From contig NZ_MOBR01000040.1 in the NCBI RefSeq assembly GCF_003732705.1, positions 248,001 through 312,000 on the forward strand: a stretch of 64,000 nucleotides of DNA, written 5' to 3'. Each line of letters starts with the position of its first letter. The first letter of the stretch is position 1. Shown here in pieces: positions 7,810-15,441 of this stretch. Both the position numbers and the translations under genes were made by a program. The notes below the pieces were generated by a model. It ran no database searches and was not told where the DNA came from. It was given only the letters and a program-made list of their open reading frames with translations. This DNA is from Pseudomonas frederiksbergensis (lineage in GTDB: Bacteria; Pseudomonadota; Gammaproteobacteria; Pseudomonadales; Pseudomonadaceae).

Positions 7810-8010
7810 ATGTTCTTTGATATGAGCAGTGGAATGATCCGCGGCCTGGGCACGGTCGTGGTGTTTGTGGCCTTCGTCGGCCTCGCGTTGTGGGTGTTCA
7901 ACGGCAAGCGCAGCCCGGAATTCGCCGAAGCGCGAATGCTGCCGTTCGCCGATGAACCACTACCCGACGACGCCACCCAAGAACCTGAAACAAGGAGTAC
8001 CCGGCCATGA
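7810..8010 (+). CDS. ccoQ: cbb3-type cytochrome oxidase small subunit CcoQ
   Basis: A 66-residue single-helix protein (MIRGLGTVVVFVAFVGLALW, then a polar tail starting NGKRSPEF). CcoQ stabilises the cbb3 complex. The last four bases overlap the start of ccoP (ATGA), indicating translational coupling. Its length and SPEFAEAxxLPFADE pattern match the paralogue at 11556. Confidence 0.92.
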   Translation: MFFDMSSGMIRGLGTVVVFVAFVGLALWVFNGKRSPEFAEARMLPFADEPLPDDATQEPETRSTRP

Positions 8011-8963
8011 CCACCTTCTGGAGTACGTGGATCTGCGTGCTGACCATCGGCAGCCTGATCGGCCTGACCTGGCTGCTGATCGGCACCCGCAAGGGCGAAA
8101 CCAAGGGCAGCGTCGACCAGACCATGGGCCACAGCTTCGACGGCATCGAGGAGTACGACAACCCGCTGCCGCAGTGGTGGTTCATGCTGTTCGCCGGCAC
8201 GTTGGTGTTTGCCGTGGGTTATCTGGTCCTCTATCCGGGCCTGGGCAACTGGAAAGGCATCCTGCCCGGCTACGAGGACGGCTGGACCGGCGTCCACGAG
8301 TGGGAAAAGGAGATGAACAAGGCAGACGCCAAATTCGGCCCGATCTTCGCCAAATTCGCCGCGATGCCGGTGGAAGAAGTCGCCAAGGACCCGCAAGCGC
8401 TGAAAATGGGCGGTCGCCTGTTTGCCTCCAATTGCGCGGTGTGCCACGGCTCGGATGCCAAGGGCGCCTTCGGCTTCCCCAACCTGGCCGACAGCGATTG
8501 GCGCTGGGGCGGCGATGCCGACATGATCAAAACCACGATCATGGGCGGGCGCATGGCCGCGATGCCCGCCTGGGGCGAAATCCTCGGTGAAGCGGGCGTG
8601 AAAAACGTTGCCGCGTATGTACGTCACGAACTGGCCGGACTGCCACTGCCCGCCGACAGCAACGCCGATGTGCAAGCCGGACAGCAACTGTTCAGCACGA
8701 CATGCGTAGCCTGTCATGGGGCAAATGGCCACGGCACTGAAGCCATGGGCGCGCCGAACCTGACGCACCCGGCCGGATTTATCTACGGTTCAAGCCTGGC
8801 GCAACTGCAACAAACCATTCGTCATGGCCGCCAGGGCCATATGCCGGCGCAGAACGAACTGCTCGGCAACGATAAGGTGCAACTGCTCGCCGCCTACGTT
8901 TTCAGCCTTTCGAAGGGTGAGGAGCAGTTGAGCGGCAAGTTGCAAGCTACGAGCGGCAAGTAA
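8007..8963 (+). CDS. ccoP: cbb3-type cytochrome c oxidase subunit III, di-haem
   Basis: A 318-residue di-haem cytochrome c that receives electrons from soluble cytochromes. It has two N-terminal helices (about 5-27 and 55-78) and a periplasmic part with haem sites CAVCH (143-147) and CVACH (233-237). Compared with the second copy it lacks a stretch of about 14 residues after LPGY, and its C terminus (LSGKLQATSGK) is not shared. That tail is encoded by a copy of a repeat which continues into the downstream spacer, so the end of the protein seems to have been rewritten by repeat insertion. Confidence 0.95.
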   Translation: MTTFWSTWICVLTIGSLIGLTWLLIGTRKGETKGSVDQTMGHSFDGIEEYDNPLPQWWFMLFAGTLVFAVGYLVLYPGLGNWKGILPGYEDGWTGVHEWEKEMNKADAKFGPIFAKFAAMPVEEVAKDPQALKMGGRLFASNCAVCHGSDAKGAFGFPNLADSDWRWGGDADMIKTTIMGGRMAAMPAWGEILGEAGVKNVAAYVRHELAGLPLPADSNADVQAGQQLFSTTCVACHGANGHGTEAMGAPNLTHPAGFIYGSSLAQLQQTIRHGRQGHMPAQNELLGNDKVQLLAAYVFSLSKGEEQLSGKLQATSGK

Positions 8964-9068
8964 AGGCATAAAAACCAGCGACAAGTTTCAAGCTACAAGC
9001 GGCAGTACAGGCAAAAGCAAAAGCTGCAAGCAACGAGATCCCTCTTGAAGCTTGCAGCTTGACGCTTA
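8931..9068. repeat. GCAAGCTAC-type repeat cluster overlapping the ccoP end
   Basis: Two direct copies (8931-8958 and 8977-9004) match at 25 of 28 positions around CAAGTTGCAAGCTACGAGCG. An inverted, diverged copy (GAAGCTTGCAGCTTGACGCT) lies at 9048-9067. The first copy is inside the ccoP reading frame. The same repeat type occurs after smc near 39180-39255. Confidence 0.7.
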
Positions 9069-9401
9069 TGGCTGCTTCTTTTTGTCACACCCCCTCCCCG
9101 CCTCCCTTTCGGTTCCCCGGTTTCGGGTCTACGCTTGCTCGATGCGGACTGGCAACGAGCCGGTTCCAGGTCGACCTTAGCCGATGTGTTCGACGAATCT
9201 GCTCGATGACAGGCCGCAAAGGCTGGTAGATACCGGCTGTCGTGCAAATTGCCTTCTGTCACCTGAACCTTGCGTTTGAACATACCCCGTTACAACTGAC
9301 CTGAACCCCTCGCCTTTTTCATCCGCTGCGACATTTTGTCCGGGGCCGATTTTGTCCTTACGCGGCGCATGGAAAGGCCGCAGAATCAGCTTCTGAAAGC
9401 A
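9069..9401. other. Intergenic stretch without a recognisable gene
   Basis: This part of the spacer between the two cco operons holds no convincing coding sequence. A reading frame on the minus strand at 8993-9283 has repeat-derived ends and no ribosome site. I see nothing else definite until the promoter region of the next ccoN. Confidence 0.6.
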
Positions 9402-9450
9402 TTGACCCAGGTCATGGTGCGTTGCAATACCCCCCTGCTTTCTACATACT
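9402..9450 (+). promoter_or_regulatory. Anr/FNR-type box and promoter of the second ccoN
   Basis: TTGACCCAGGTCAT (9402-9415) fits the TTGAC-N4-GTCA form of the CRP/FNR-type box bound by Anr, with one weak outer base. A -10-like TACATACT lies at 9443-9450, which puts the box roughly 40-48 bp upstream of a start near 9455, a class II activator position. The start codon is at 9500. Confidence 0.5.
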
Positions 9451-9499
9451 TGCGGCCGATTTTTATCCTAATAAAACACCCAAACCGTGGAACCTTAGA

Positions 9500-10942
9500 A
9501 TGAGCACAGCAATCAGTCCGACTGCTTATAACTATAAGGTAGTCCGCCAGTTCGCCATCATGACGGTGGTCTGGGGGATCCTTGGCATGGGGCTTGGTGT
9601 CTTCATCGCCTCACAGCTCGTATGGCCGGAATTGAACTTCGGTCTGCCGTGGACGACTTTTGGACGCTTACGCCCGTTGCACACCAACCTGGTGATTTTC
9701 GCCTTCGGTGGTTGTGCACTGTTTGCCACTTCTTATTACGTCGTGCAGCGAACCTGCCAAACGCGACTGATTTCCGACAGCCTCGCGGCCTTCCACTTCT
9801 GGGGTTGGCAAGCGGTGATCATCGGCGCCATCGTTACCTTGCCGCTGGGTTACACCACCACCAAGGAATACGCCGAACTGGAATGGCCCCTGGCTATTCT
9901 GCTGGCTGTCGTCTGGGTCGTTTACGGCCTGGTGTTCTTCGGCACCATCGTCAAGCGCAAAACCAAGCACATCTATGTCGGTAACTGGTTCTACGGCGCG
10001 TTCATCGTCGTGACCGCGATGTTGCACATCGTCAACCACATGTCGCTGCCGGTCAGCCTGTTCAAGTCCTACTCGGCTTACTCGGGTGCGACGGACGCGA
10101 TGATCCAGTGGTGGTACGGCCACAACGCGGTGGGTTTCTTCCTGACCACCGGCTTCCTGGGGATGATGTACTACTTCGTTCCGAAACAGGCCGAGCGTCC
10201 GATCTACTCCTATCGCCTGTCCATCGTGCACTTCTGGGCGCTGATCACCCTGTACATCTGGGCCGGTCCGCACCACTTGCACTACACCGCACTGCCGGAC
10301 TGGGCTCAGTCCCTGGGCATGGCGATGTCGATCATCCTGCTCGCGCCAAGCTGGGGCGGCATGATCAACGGCATGATGACCCTGTCGGGCGCCTGGCATA
10401 AGCTGCGCACCGACCCGATCCTACGCTTCCTCGTGGTGTCGCTGGCGTTCTACGGCATGTCGACCTTCGAAGGCCCGATGATGGCGATCAAGACCGTCAA
10501 CTCGCTCTCGCACTACACCGACTGGACCATCGGCCACGTACACGCCGGCGCGCTCGGCTGGGTGGCGATGATCTCGATCGGCGCGATCTACCACATGATC
10601 CCGAAACTGTTCGGTCGCGTGCAGATGCACAGCATCGGCCTGATCAACACGCACTTCTGGCTCGCGACCATCGGTACCGTTCTGTACATCGCTTCGATGT
10701 GGGTCAACGGCATTACCCAGGGTCTGATGTGGCGTGCAATCAACGACGACGGCACCCTCACCTACTCGTTCGTCGAAGCGCTGCAAGCCAGCCACCCTGG
10801 CTACATCGTTCGCGCCCTGGGCGGTGCGTTCTTTGCCAGCGGCATGCTGTTCATGGCCTACAACGTATGGCGTACCGTACGTGCCTCGAACCCGGCTGAA
10901 GCCGAAGCCGCCGCTCAGATTGCTGTAGTTGGAGCTCACTGA
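9500..10942 (+). CDS. ccoN: cbb3-type cytochrome c oxidase subunit I (copy equivalent to ccoN1 by position)
   Basis: A 480-residue catalytic subunit, very similar throughout to the gene at 5763. It has the same ligand motifs: HTNLVIFAFGG, QWWYGHNAVGFFLTTGF, AGPHHLHYTALPDW and SHYTDWTIGHVHAGALGW. ATG 9500 is preferred because the sequence from MSTAISPTAYNYKVVRQ aligns with the other copy; an upstream in-frame extension has no support. Its stop overlaps the ccoO start by one base (TGATG). By order this is the cbb3-1 type operon, the one adjoining the ccoG assembly genes. Confidence 0.95.
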   Translation: MSTAISPTAYNYKVVRQFAIMTVVWGILGMGLGVFIASQLVWPELNFGLPWTTFGRLRPLHTNLVIFAFGGCALFATSYYVVQRTCQTRLISDSLAAFHFWGWQAVIIGAIVTLPLGYTTTKEYAELEWPLAILLAVVWVVYGLVFFGTIVKRKTKHIYVGNWFYGAFIVVTAMLHIVNHMSLPVSLFKSYSAYSGATDAMIQWWYGHNAVGFFLTTGFLGMMYYFVPKQAERPIYSYRLSIVHFWALITLYIWAGPHHLHYTALPDWAQSLGMAMSIILLAPSWGGMINGMMTLSGAWHKLRTDPILRFLVVSLAFYGMSTFEGPMMAIKTVNSLSHYTDWTIGHVHAGALGWVAMISIGAIYHMIPKLFGRVQMHSIGLINTHFWLATIGTVLYIASMWVNGITQGLMWRAINDDGTLTYSFVEALQASHPGYIVRALGGAFFASGMLFMAYNVWRTVRASNPAEAEAAAQIAVVGAH

Positions 10943-11550
10943 TGAAGCATGAAGCAGTCGAGAAGAACATTGGCCTGCTGGCCTTCTTCATGGTCATTGC
11001 CGTCAGCATCGGCGGCCTGACCCAGATCGTTCCGCTGTTTTTCCAGGACGTCACCAACAAGCCGGTCGAAGGCATGAAGCCTCGCCCCGCGCTTGAAGTC
11101 GAAGGACGCGACGTGTTCATCGCCAACGGTTGTGTCGGCTGCCACTCGCAGATGATCCGCCCGTTCCGTGCTGAAACCGAACGTTACGGCCACTACTCGG
11201 TCGCCGGTGAAAGCGTCTGGGACCACCCGTTCCTGTGGGGTTCCAAGCGTACCGGTCCGGACCTGGCCCGCGTCGGCGGTCGTTACTCCGATGACTGGCA
11301 GCGTGCGCATTTGTACAACCCGCGCAACGTAGTGCCTGAGTCGAAAATGCCGGCCTACCCGTTCCTCGTGGAAAACAAGCTCGACGGCAAAGACACCGCC
11401 AAGAAACTGGAAGTCTTGCGCACGCTCGGCGTCCCTTACACCGACGAAGACATCGCCGGCGCCAAGGATGCTGTGAAGGGCAAAACCGAAATGGACGCGC
11501 TGGTGGCCTATCTGCAAGGCCTGGGCACCATCATCAAAAGCAAACGGTGA
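10942..11550 (+). CDS. ccoO: cbb3-type cytochrome c oxidase subunit II, mono-haem
   Basis: A 202-residue paralogue of the protein at 7198, with an N-terminal anchor helix and the haem motif CVGCHSQMIRPFRAETERY. The two copies are near-identical in the first 150 residues and diverge mostly after KMPAYPF. It is translationally coupled to ccoN by the one-base overlap. Confidence 0.96.
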   Translation: MKHEAVEKNIGLLAFFMVIAVSIGGLTQIVPLFFQDVTNKPVEGMKPRPALEVEGRDVFIANGCVGCHSQMIRPFRAETERYGHYSVAGESVWDHPFLWGSKRTGPDLARVGGRYSDDWQRAHLYNPRNVVPESKMPAYPFLVENKLDGKDTAKKLEVLRTLGVPYTDEDIAGAKDAVKGKTEMDALVAYLQGLGTIIKSKR

Positions 11551-11555
11551 TTTAG

Positions 11556-11741
11556 ATGGATATCGGGATGATTCGTGGCCTGGGCACCGTTGTTGTGATG
11601 GTGGCCTTCATCGGTCTGGCGTTGTGGGTGTTCAGCCCCAAGCGCAAGTCGGAGTTTGAAGACGCGACCTTGCTGCCTTTCGCGGATGATCCCGAAGCCA
11701 TCAAGCACGTCGAGCAAGCTTCTAGGAGTAACAAAGAATGA
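11556..11741 (+). CDS. ccoQ: cbb3-type cytochrome oxidase small subunit CcoQ
   Basis: A 61-residue single-helix protein (MIRGLGTVVVMVAFIGLALW) with a polar acidic tail. It overlaps ccoP by four bases (ATGA), as in the other operon. Confidence 0.92.
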   Translation: MDIGMIRGLGTVVVMVAFIGLALWVFSPKRKSEFEDATLLPFADDPEAIKHVEQASRSNKE

Positions 11742-12721
11742 CTACGTTCTGGAGTCTGTACGTCACAGTCCTCAGTCTGGGTACTATCTTCGCCCTGACC
11801 TGGCTGCTGCTGTCCACCCGCAAGGGCCAGCGCAGCGAAGCCACCGAAGAGACTGTTGGCCACTCCTTCGACGGGATCGAGGAGTACGACAACCCACTGC
11901 CTAAATGGTGGTTCATGCTGTTTGTGGGCACCATCATCTTCGCCCTGGGCTACCTGGTGCTGTATCCAGGCCTGGGTAACTGGAAAGGCCTGCTGCCGGG
12001 TTACAACTACCTCGATAACGACAAGCAGACCGCGTTCGCCAACGGCCAGACCGGCTGGACCGGCGTCCACGAGTGGGAAAAGGAAATGGCCAAGTCGGAC
12101 GCCAAGTTCGGCCCGATCTTCGCCAAGTTCGCTTCCATGCCGATCGAAGAAGTCGCCAAGGACCCACAGGCCCTGAAGATGGGTGGCCGTTTGTTCGCCT
12201 CCAACTGCTCGGTTTGCCACGGTTCCGACGCCAAGGGCGCTTATGGCTTCCCCAACCTGACCGACGCCGACTGGCGCTGGGGCGGCGAGCCGGAAACCAT
12301 CAAGACCACCATCATGGGCGGCCGTCATGCGGTCATGCCAGCGTGGGCGGAAGTGATCGGCGAGCAAGGCGTTGCGGACGTTGCCTCGTTCGTGCTGACC
12401 AACCTCGATGGCCGCAAGCTGCCGGAAGGCACCAAGGCCGACCCGGTTGCCGGGCAGAAACTGTTCGCCGCCAACTGCGCCGTATGTCACGGCCCGGAAG
12501 GCAAAGGCACCCCGGCAATGGGCGCGCCTAACCTGACCCACCCGGCCGCGTTCATCTACGGTTCGAGCTTCGCGCAACTGCAGCAGACCATCCGTTACGG
12601 CCGTCAGGGCCAGATGCCTGCGCAAGAACAGCTGCAAGGCAACGACAAGGTTCACCTGCTGGCCGCTTACGTCTACAGCCTGTCTCACGGAGAGAAGGCT
12701 CCGGCGGCGGATGCTCAGTAA
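11738..12721 (+). CDS. ccoP: cbb3-type cytochrome c oxidase subunit III, di-haem
   Basis: A 327-residue di-haem cytochrome c with two N-terminal helices and haem sites CSVCH (157-161) and CAVCH (247-251). It contains the segment NYLDNDKQTAFANG after LPGY, absent from the other copy. The last 21 codons and the spacer after them are repeated at 13573-13648, beyond the toxin-antitoxin genes. Confidence 0.95.
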   Translation: MTTFWSLYVTVLSLGTIFALTWLLLSTRKGQRSEATEETVGHSFDGIEEYDNPLPKWWFMLFVGTIIFALGYLVLYPGLGNWKGLLPGYNYLDNDKQTAFANGQTGWTGVHEWEKEMAKSDAKFGPIFAKFASMPIEEVAKDPQALKMGGRLFASNCSVCHGSDAKGAYGFPNLTDADWRWGGEPETIKTTIMGGRHAVMPAWAEVIGEQGVADVASFVLTNLDGRKLPEGTKADPVAGQKLFAANCAVCHGPEGKGTPAMGAPNLTHPAAFIYGSSFAQLQQTIRYGRQGQMPAQEQLQGNDKVHLLAAYVYSLSHGEKAPAADAQ

Positions 12722-12734
12722 GGCAAACGCTTGA
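12659..12734 (+). repeat. 76-bp direct repeat, copy 1 (inside the ccoP 3' end)
   Basis: From CTGGCCGCTTACGTCTACAG to GGCAAACGCTTGA, this matches 13573-13648 at 74 of 76 positions. It covers the final codons and stop of ccoP plus 13 nt. Each copy is followed by a different terminator. Confidence 0.9.
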
Positions 12735-12746
12735 TGCAATAAAAAC

Positions 12747-12782
12747 GGCCCCGCCAATATAAATTGGCGGGGCCTTTTTTTT
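12747..12782 (+). terminator. Terminator after ccoP
   Basis: GGCCCCGCCAAT and ATTGGCGGGGCC form a 12-bp stem with a TATAA-like loop, followed by eight T residues. Confidence 0.9.
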
Positions 12783-12852
12783 GTAGGCCCGTGACTATGG
12801 CGACCAGTGGTGGTGCCGCTCTCCCCTCTCGGGTTGCGAGAGCGACCATAGA

Positions 12853-12868
12853 GTAGTAACGTTTCTAC
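12853..12868. promoter_or_regulatory. Candidate autoregulatory operator of the toxin-antitoxin genes
   Basis: GTAGTAACGTTTCTAC is symmetric apart from one base pair and lies 24 nt before the antitoxin start. Phd/YefM antitoxins usually bind palindromes at this place; binding here is inference. Confidence 0.4.
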
Positions 12869-12892
12869 AAAGCACTTTAAAGAGGGGCTGCC

Positions 12893-13150
12893 ATGATGGC
12901 TATCACCACGATTTCCAGCCGTGAATTCAACCAGGACACAAGCAGTGCCAAAAAAGCCACACGTCAGGGCCCGGTTATCATTACCGACCGTGGCAGGCCG
13001 GCTCACGTACTGCTAAGTATTGAGGAGTATCAAAAACTGACCGGCAGCAACGCCAACATCGTCGACCTCCTCGTCATGCCAGAAGCGGCAGACATTGACT
13101 TCGAAACCGAGCGTGCCGTGATCACTCATCGACCTGTGGACCTGTCTTGA
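12893..13150 (+). CDS. Type II antitoxin, Phd/YefM family
   Basis: An 85-residue antitoxin. The N-terminal Phd fold is seen in TTISSREFNQDTSSAKKAT, PVIITDRGRPAHVLLSIEEY and the following helix. The C-terminal 30 residues, which should wrap the toxin, include VMPEAADIDFETERA. In the family, the N-terminal domain binds operator DNA and the C-terminal part neutralises the toxin. ATG codons occur at 12893 and 12896 after AGAGGGG. Its end overlaps the toxin start by four bases. The pair is bracketed by a duplicated ccoP end, so it was probably acquired. Confidence 0.88.
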   Translation: MMAITTISSREFNQDTSSAKKATRQGPVIITDRGRPAHVLLSIEEYQKLTGSNANIVDLLVMPEAADIDFETERAVITHRPVDLS

Positions 13151-13560
13151 TGTTTCTACTCGACACCAATGTAATTTCTGAACTGCGTAAACCCCAGGCT
13201 GATGCGAACGTTGTCGCCTGGGCCAAAAGCGTCATTGCGCCACGCCTTTTTATTTCGGCTATTACCTTGAAAGAACTGGAGACAGGGGTTCTTCGTATGG
13301 AACACCGTGATCCTGCTCAGGGAAAGGTGTTACGCACTTGGTTGAAGCGCCACGTCATACCAGCTTTTGATGCCAGGATCCTGCCTGTCGATGCCGCCGT
13401 GGCATTACGTTGTGCCAGCTTGCATGTTCCGGATCAAGTCAACGAAAGCGACGCTTTGATCGCTGCGACTGCTCTGGTTCATGGCCTGACGGTGGTCACC
13501 CGAAACATCGGTGATTTTCAATCCAGTGGTGTCGCATTGATCAATCCATGGGTTGAATGA
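13147..13560 (+). CDS. Type II toxin, VapC-like PIN-domain ribonuclease
   Basis: A 137-residue PIN-domain protein. The acidic metal-binding residues are in place: FLLDTNVISELRK (Asp near residue 7), TLKELETGV (Glu near 42), ESDALIAATAL (Asp near 100) and VTRNIGDFQ (Asp near 120). VapC toxins are Mg-dependent RNases that often cut tRNA; the target here is unknown. Translation is coupled to the antitoxin. The key residues appear intact, so the toxin is probably functional. Confidence 0.88.
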   Translation: MMFLLDTNVISELRKPQADANVVAWAKSVIAPRLFISAITLKELETGVLRMEHRDPAQGKVLRTWLKRHVIPAFDARILPVDAAVALRCASLHVPDQVNESDALIAATALVHGLTVVTRNIGDFQSSGVALINPWVE

Positions 13561-13572
13561 ATTCGTGGCAGT

Positions 13573-13648
13573 CTGGCCGCTTACGTCTACAGCCTGTCTC
13601 ACAGTGAGAAGGCTCCGGCGGCGGATGCTCAGTAAGGCAAACGCTTGA
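13573..13648 (+). repeat. 76-bp direct repeat, copy 2 (displaced ccoP end)
   Basis: This is a second copy of the ccoP 3' end, stop codon included, 13 nt after the toxin gene. It is out of any gene context. Two adjacent substitutions-apart (CACGGAG in copy 1, CACAGTG here) are the only differences over 76 bp. Confidence 0.9.
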
Positions 13649-13660
13649 CCACAATACGAA

Positions 13661-13690
13661 AAGGCCCCGTCATCTGACGGGGTCTTTTTT
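13661..13690 (+). terminator. Terminator after the second ccoP-end copy
   Basis: GGCCCCGTCA / TGACGGGGTC stem with a short loop and six T residues. It may be the original ccoP terminator, displaced by the insertion. Confidence 0.8.
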
Positions 13691-13705
13691 ATTGGCGCAA
13701 CACTC

Positions 13706-14722
13706 CTAGCGGCGAACCGGGATTGTCTTCACCTCGGTCTGTTTAGGCCATTTATTTTCCTTGACCATGCTCACCGTCAGGCTTTTGCGATCCTCGGAAA
13801 AGCTGGCCGTCAGGTAAGTCTGCTGCGAAGCCCCACCGCTCAAAAAGACCGGCACGTCACCAAAGAAAGTACGCTGGTCATAGCCCCACCAAGTGCCGGC
13901 ATCCCGGTGATAGTGCCCGGCAAACACAGCGCTCACCTGGTACTTCTGAATCATCAACCTGAACCGCTCAACCTGTTCGGGGCTGCCCTTCCACTCATCC
14001 GGCTTGTGCATATTGAGCAGGATGATCCGGCCTTTTTCCCGGGCCACTTTCAGATCCTGCTCCAGCCAGTCGAGGGAGTCCCTGATTTGATAGACAGTCG
14101 GTATGCCCCAATTCCAAGCGGTGAACACCGTCGAATAGGTGGGTTCGTTATGTAACTGCACGAAATGGACGTCCCCGAAAACCCTGGAGTACGCCAGACT
14201 GCCGATAACGGACTTGGCGATAGAACCTTCGCTACTCGCCTTCATATCAAGCGAGTCCAACTTGCCTAAGTAATGACTCTGAAAATCCACAACACTGCCG
14301 GCCGCACAATTATTCAAAAAACAATCATCCACATTATTTTCATAATCATGATTACCCAGGCCGTAGTCAAAATAACCACCCAAGTGTTTATCCAGAATCG
14401 GTTTAACCGTTGATCTTTGCCAGCCATGCCCGAAGGCCGTCATGTCACCGTTAATCATCACCGGGACTTTCGAAGCACCGCCATAAAACGTCCTGAAACT
14501 GGCGATATCCGAATACTGGGTTTCGATCAGCCATTTGGAGCGTGCATCGCGCTCGCCATCGGTCTGGGCCTCGCCACTGTCCGTTCGTTCGGTCCAGGGG
14601 TATTGTGGATCGGAAGCAAATACCAGGTGCCGGGGTGAATAATCAAGTTGTTCAGCATAAACAGGCACATTGAAAAACAACACCAGACCCAATAACGAGC
14701 CAGCCTTTACAAATACACTCAT
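13706..14722 (-). CDS. Secreted calcineurin-like metallophosphoesterase
   Basis: A 338-residue protein with an N-terminal signal peptide (residues 1-23, hydrophobic core LLGLVLFFNVPV, cleavage near VYA). The metallophosphoesterase signature is seen in order: FASDPQYPW (Asp-x-Gln in place of the common Asp-x-His), MINGDMTAFGH (GD motif), YGLGNHDYEN (GNHD), LLNMHKPDEW and FAGHYHRDAG (GHxH). These bind two metal ions and hydrolyse phosphoesters. The substrate is unknown. Its composition is less GC-rich than its neighbours and the upstream spacer is markedly AT-rich, so it may be horizontally acquired. Confidence 0.8.
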   Translation of the reverse strand: MSVFVKAGSLLGLVLFFNVPVYAEQLDYSPRHLVFASDPQYPWTERTDSGEAQTDGERDARSKWLIETQYSDIASFRTFYGGASKVPVMINGDMTAFGHGWQRSTVKPILDKHLGGYFDYGLGNHDYENNVDDCFLNNCAAGSVVDFQSHYLGKLDSLDMKASSEGSIAKSVIGSLAYSRVFGDVHFVQLHNEPTYSTVFTAWNWGIPTVYQIRDSLDWLEQDLKVAREKGRIILLNMHKPDEWKGSPEQVERFRLMIQKYQVSAVFAGHYHRDAGTWWGYDQRTFFGDVPVFLSGGASQQTYLTASFSEDRKSLTVSMVKENKWPKQTEVKTIPVRR

Positions 14723-15263
14723 AGAAATCCATTTCCGTTTTTAATAATGACAAACAACAGAACACTTTTATTGGTGCCCAGGACAACGTTATGCCAACGT
14801 TCAATCAAAAACAAACAACCGCAGATTCTATAGTTATAAAAGATATGTCCCGGCAATCCAGCCAACACCCTAAACACATACTATTAAACCGTGTGGTGTG
14901 CATGCAGCTACGGCGTCGATAGCCTGCCCCATGCGTGACCGTCACAATTTGAGACTGACTTTTAATCGACCGAATGCCTTGCGGCCTGTAGGTTTTTCAC
15001 CACTTGAAAGCCCACCTTCCAAAGTGAGGCGTTCAAGAACAGCGAAATGCATTCTCAGGTCATCACCAAGGAAGAAATGACATGTCCCATTTTGAAAACA
15101 GTCTCCAACCCTCTGAAATCATCTTGGCGTTGGCCCCTGGAAACGGGTCAGGCGGACTGGACGGCTTGGGTGGCGGTCGTCTCCCCAGGACTTGACCGCT
15201 CCCTGACACAGGGCCGCGCCAACGCGCAGCCCTCGAAGCAAATAGCGGATCGTCTATAGTCAA
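14723..15263. other. Long intergenic stretch, partly AT-rich
   Basis: Roughly 14740-14890 is AT-rich, unlike the rest of the window. I see no gene, repeat or RNA here with confidence. Short reading frames at 14898-15259 lack ribosome sites and family features. Confidence 0.6.
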
Positions 15264-15277
15264 TTGATCTGGATCAC
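15264..15277. promoter_or_regulatory. Anr box upstream of ccoG
   Basis: TTGATCTGGATCAC matches the Anr/FNR consensus TTGAT-N4-ATCAA in nine of ten conserved positions. It is 164 nt before the ccoG start, so a leader of about 120 nt is implied if it works at the usual -41 position. Confidence 0.7.
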
Positions 15278-15441
15278 GATTTGTTACATCTGCTACACCA
15301 TCTTCGCTTTTCTCCCAACGCGACCAAAGGTCGCACCCTTGAGCTAGAGCGACAGGCGTATCATTGCGCCACTGCAACACCTCTTTTTGACCGCGGTCGG
15401 CATGTACTGACCGAGGCATTTTTCCACTGCCGTGGGATGCA

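Noticed and set aside
14898..15259. Two short open frames between the phosphoesterase gene and ccoG
   Set aside because: No ribosome site, no family resemblance, and they overlap in different frames.
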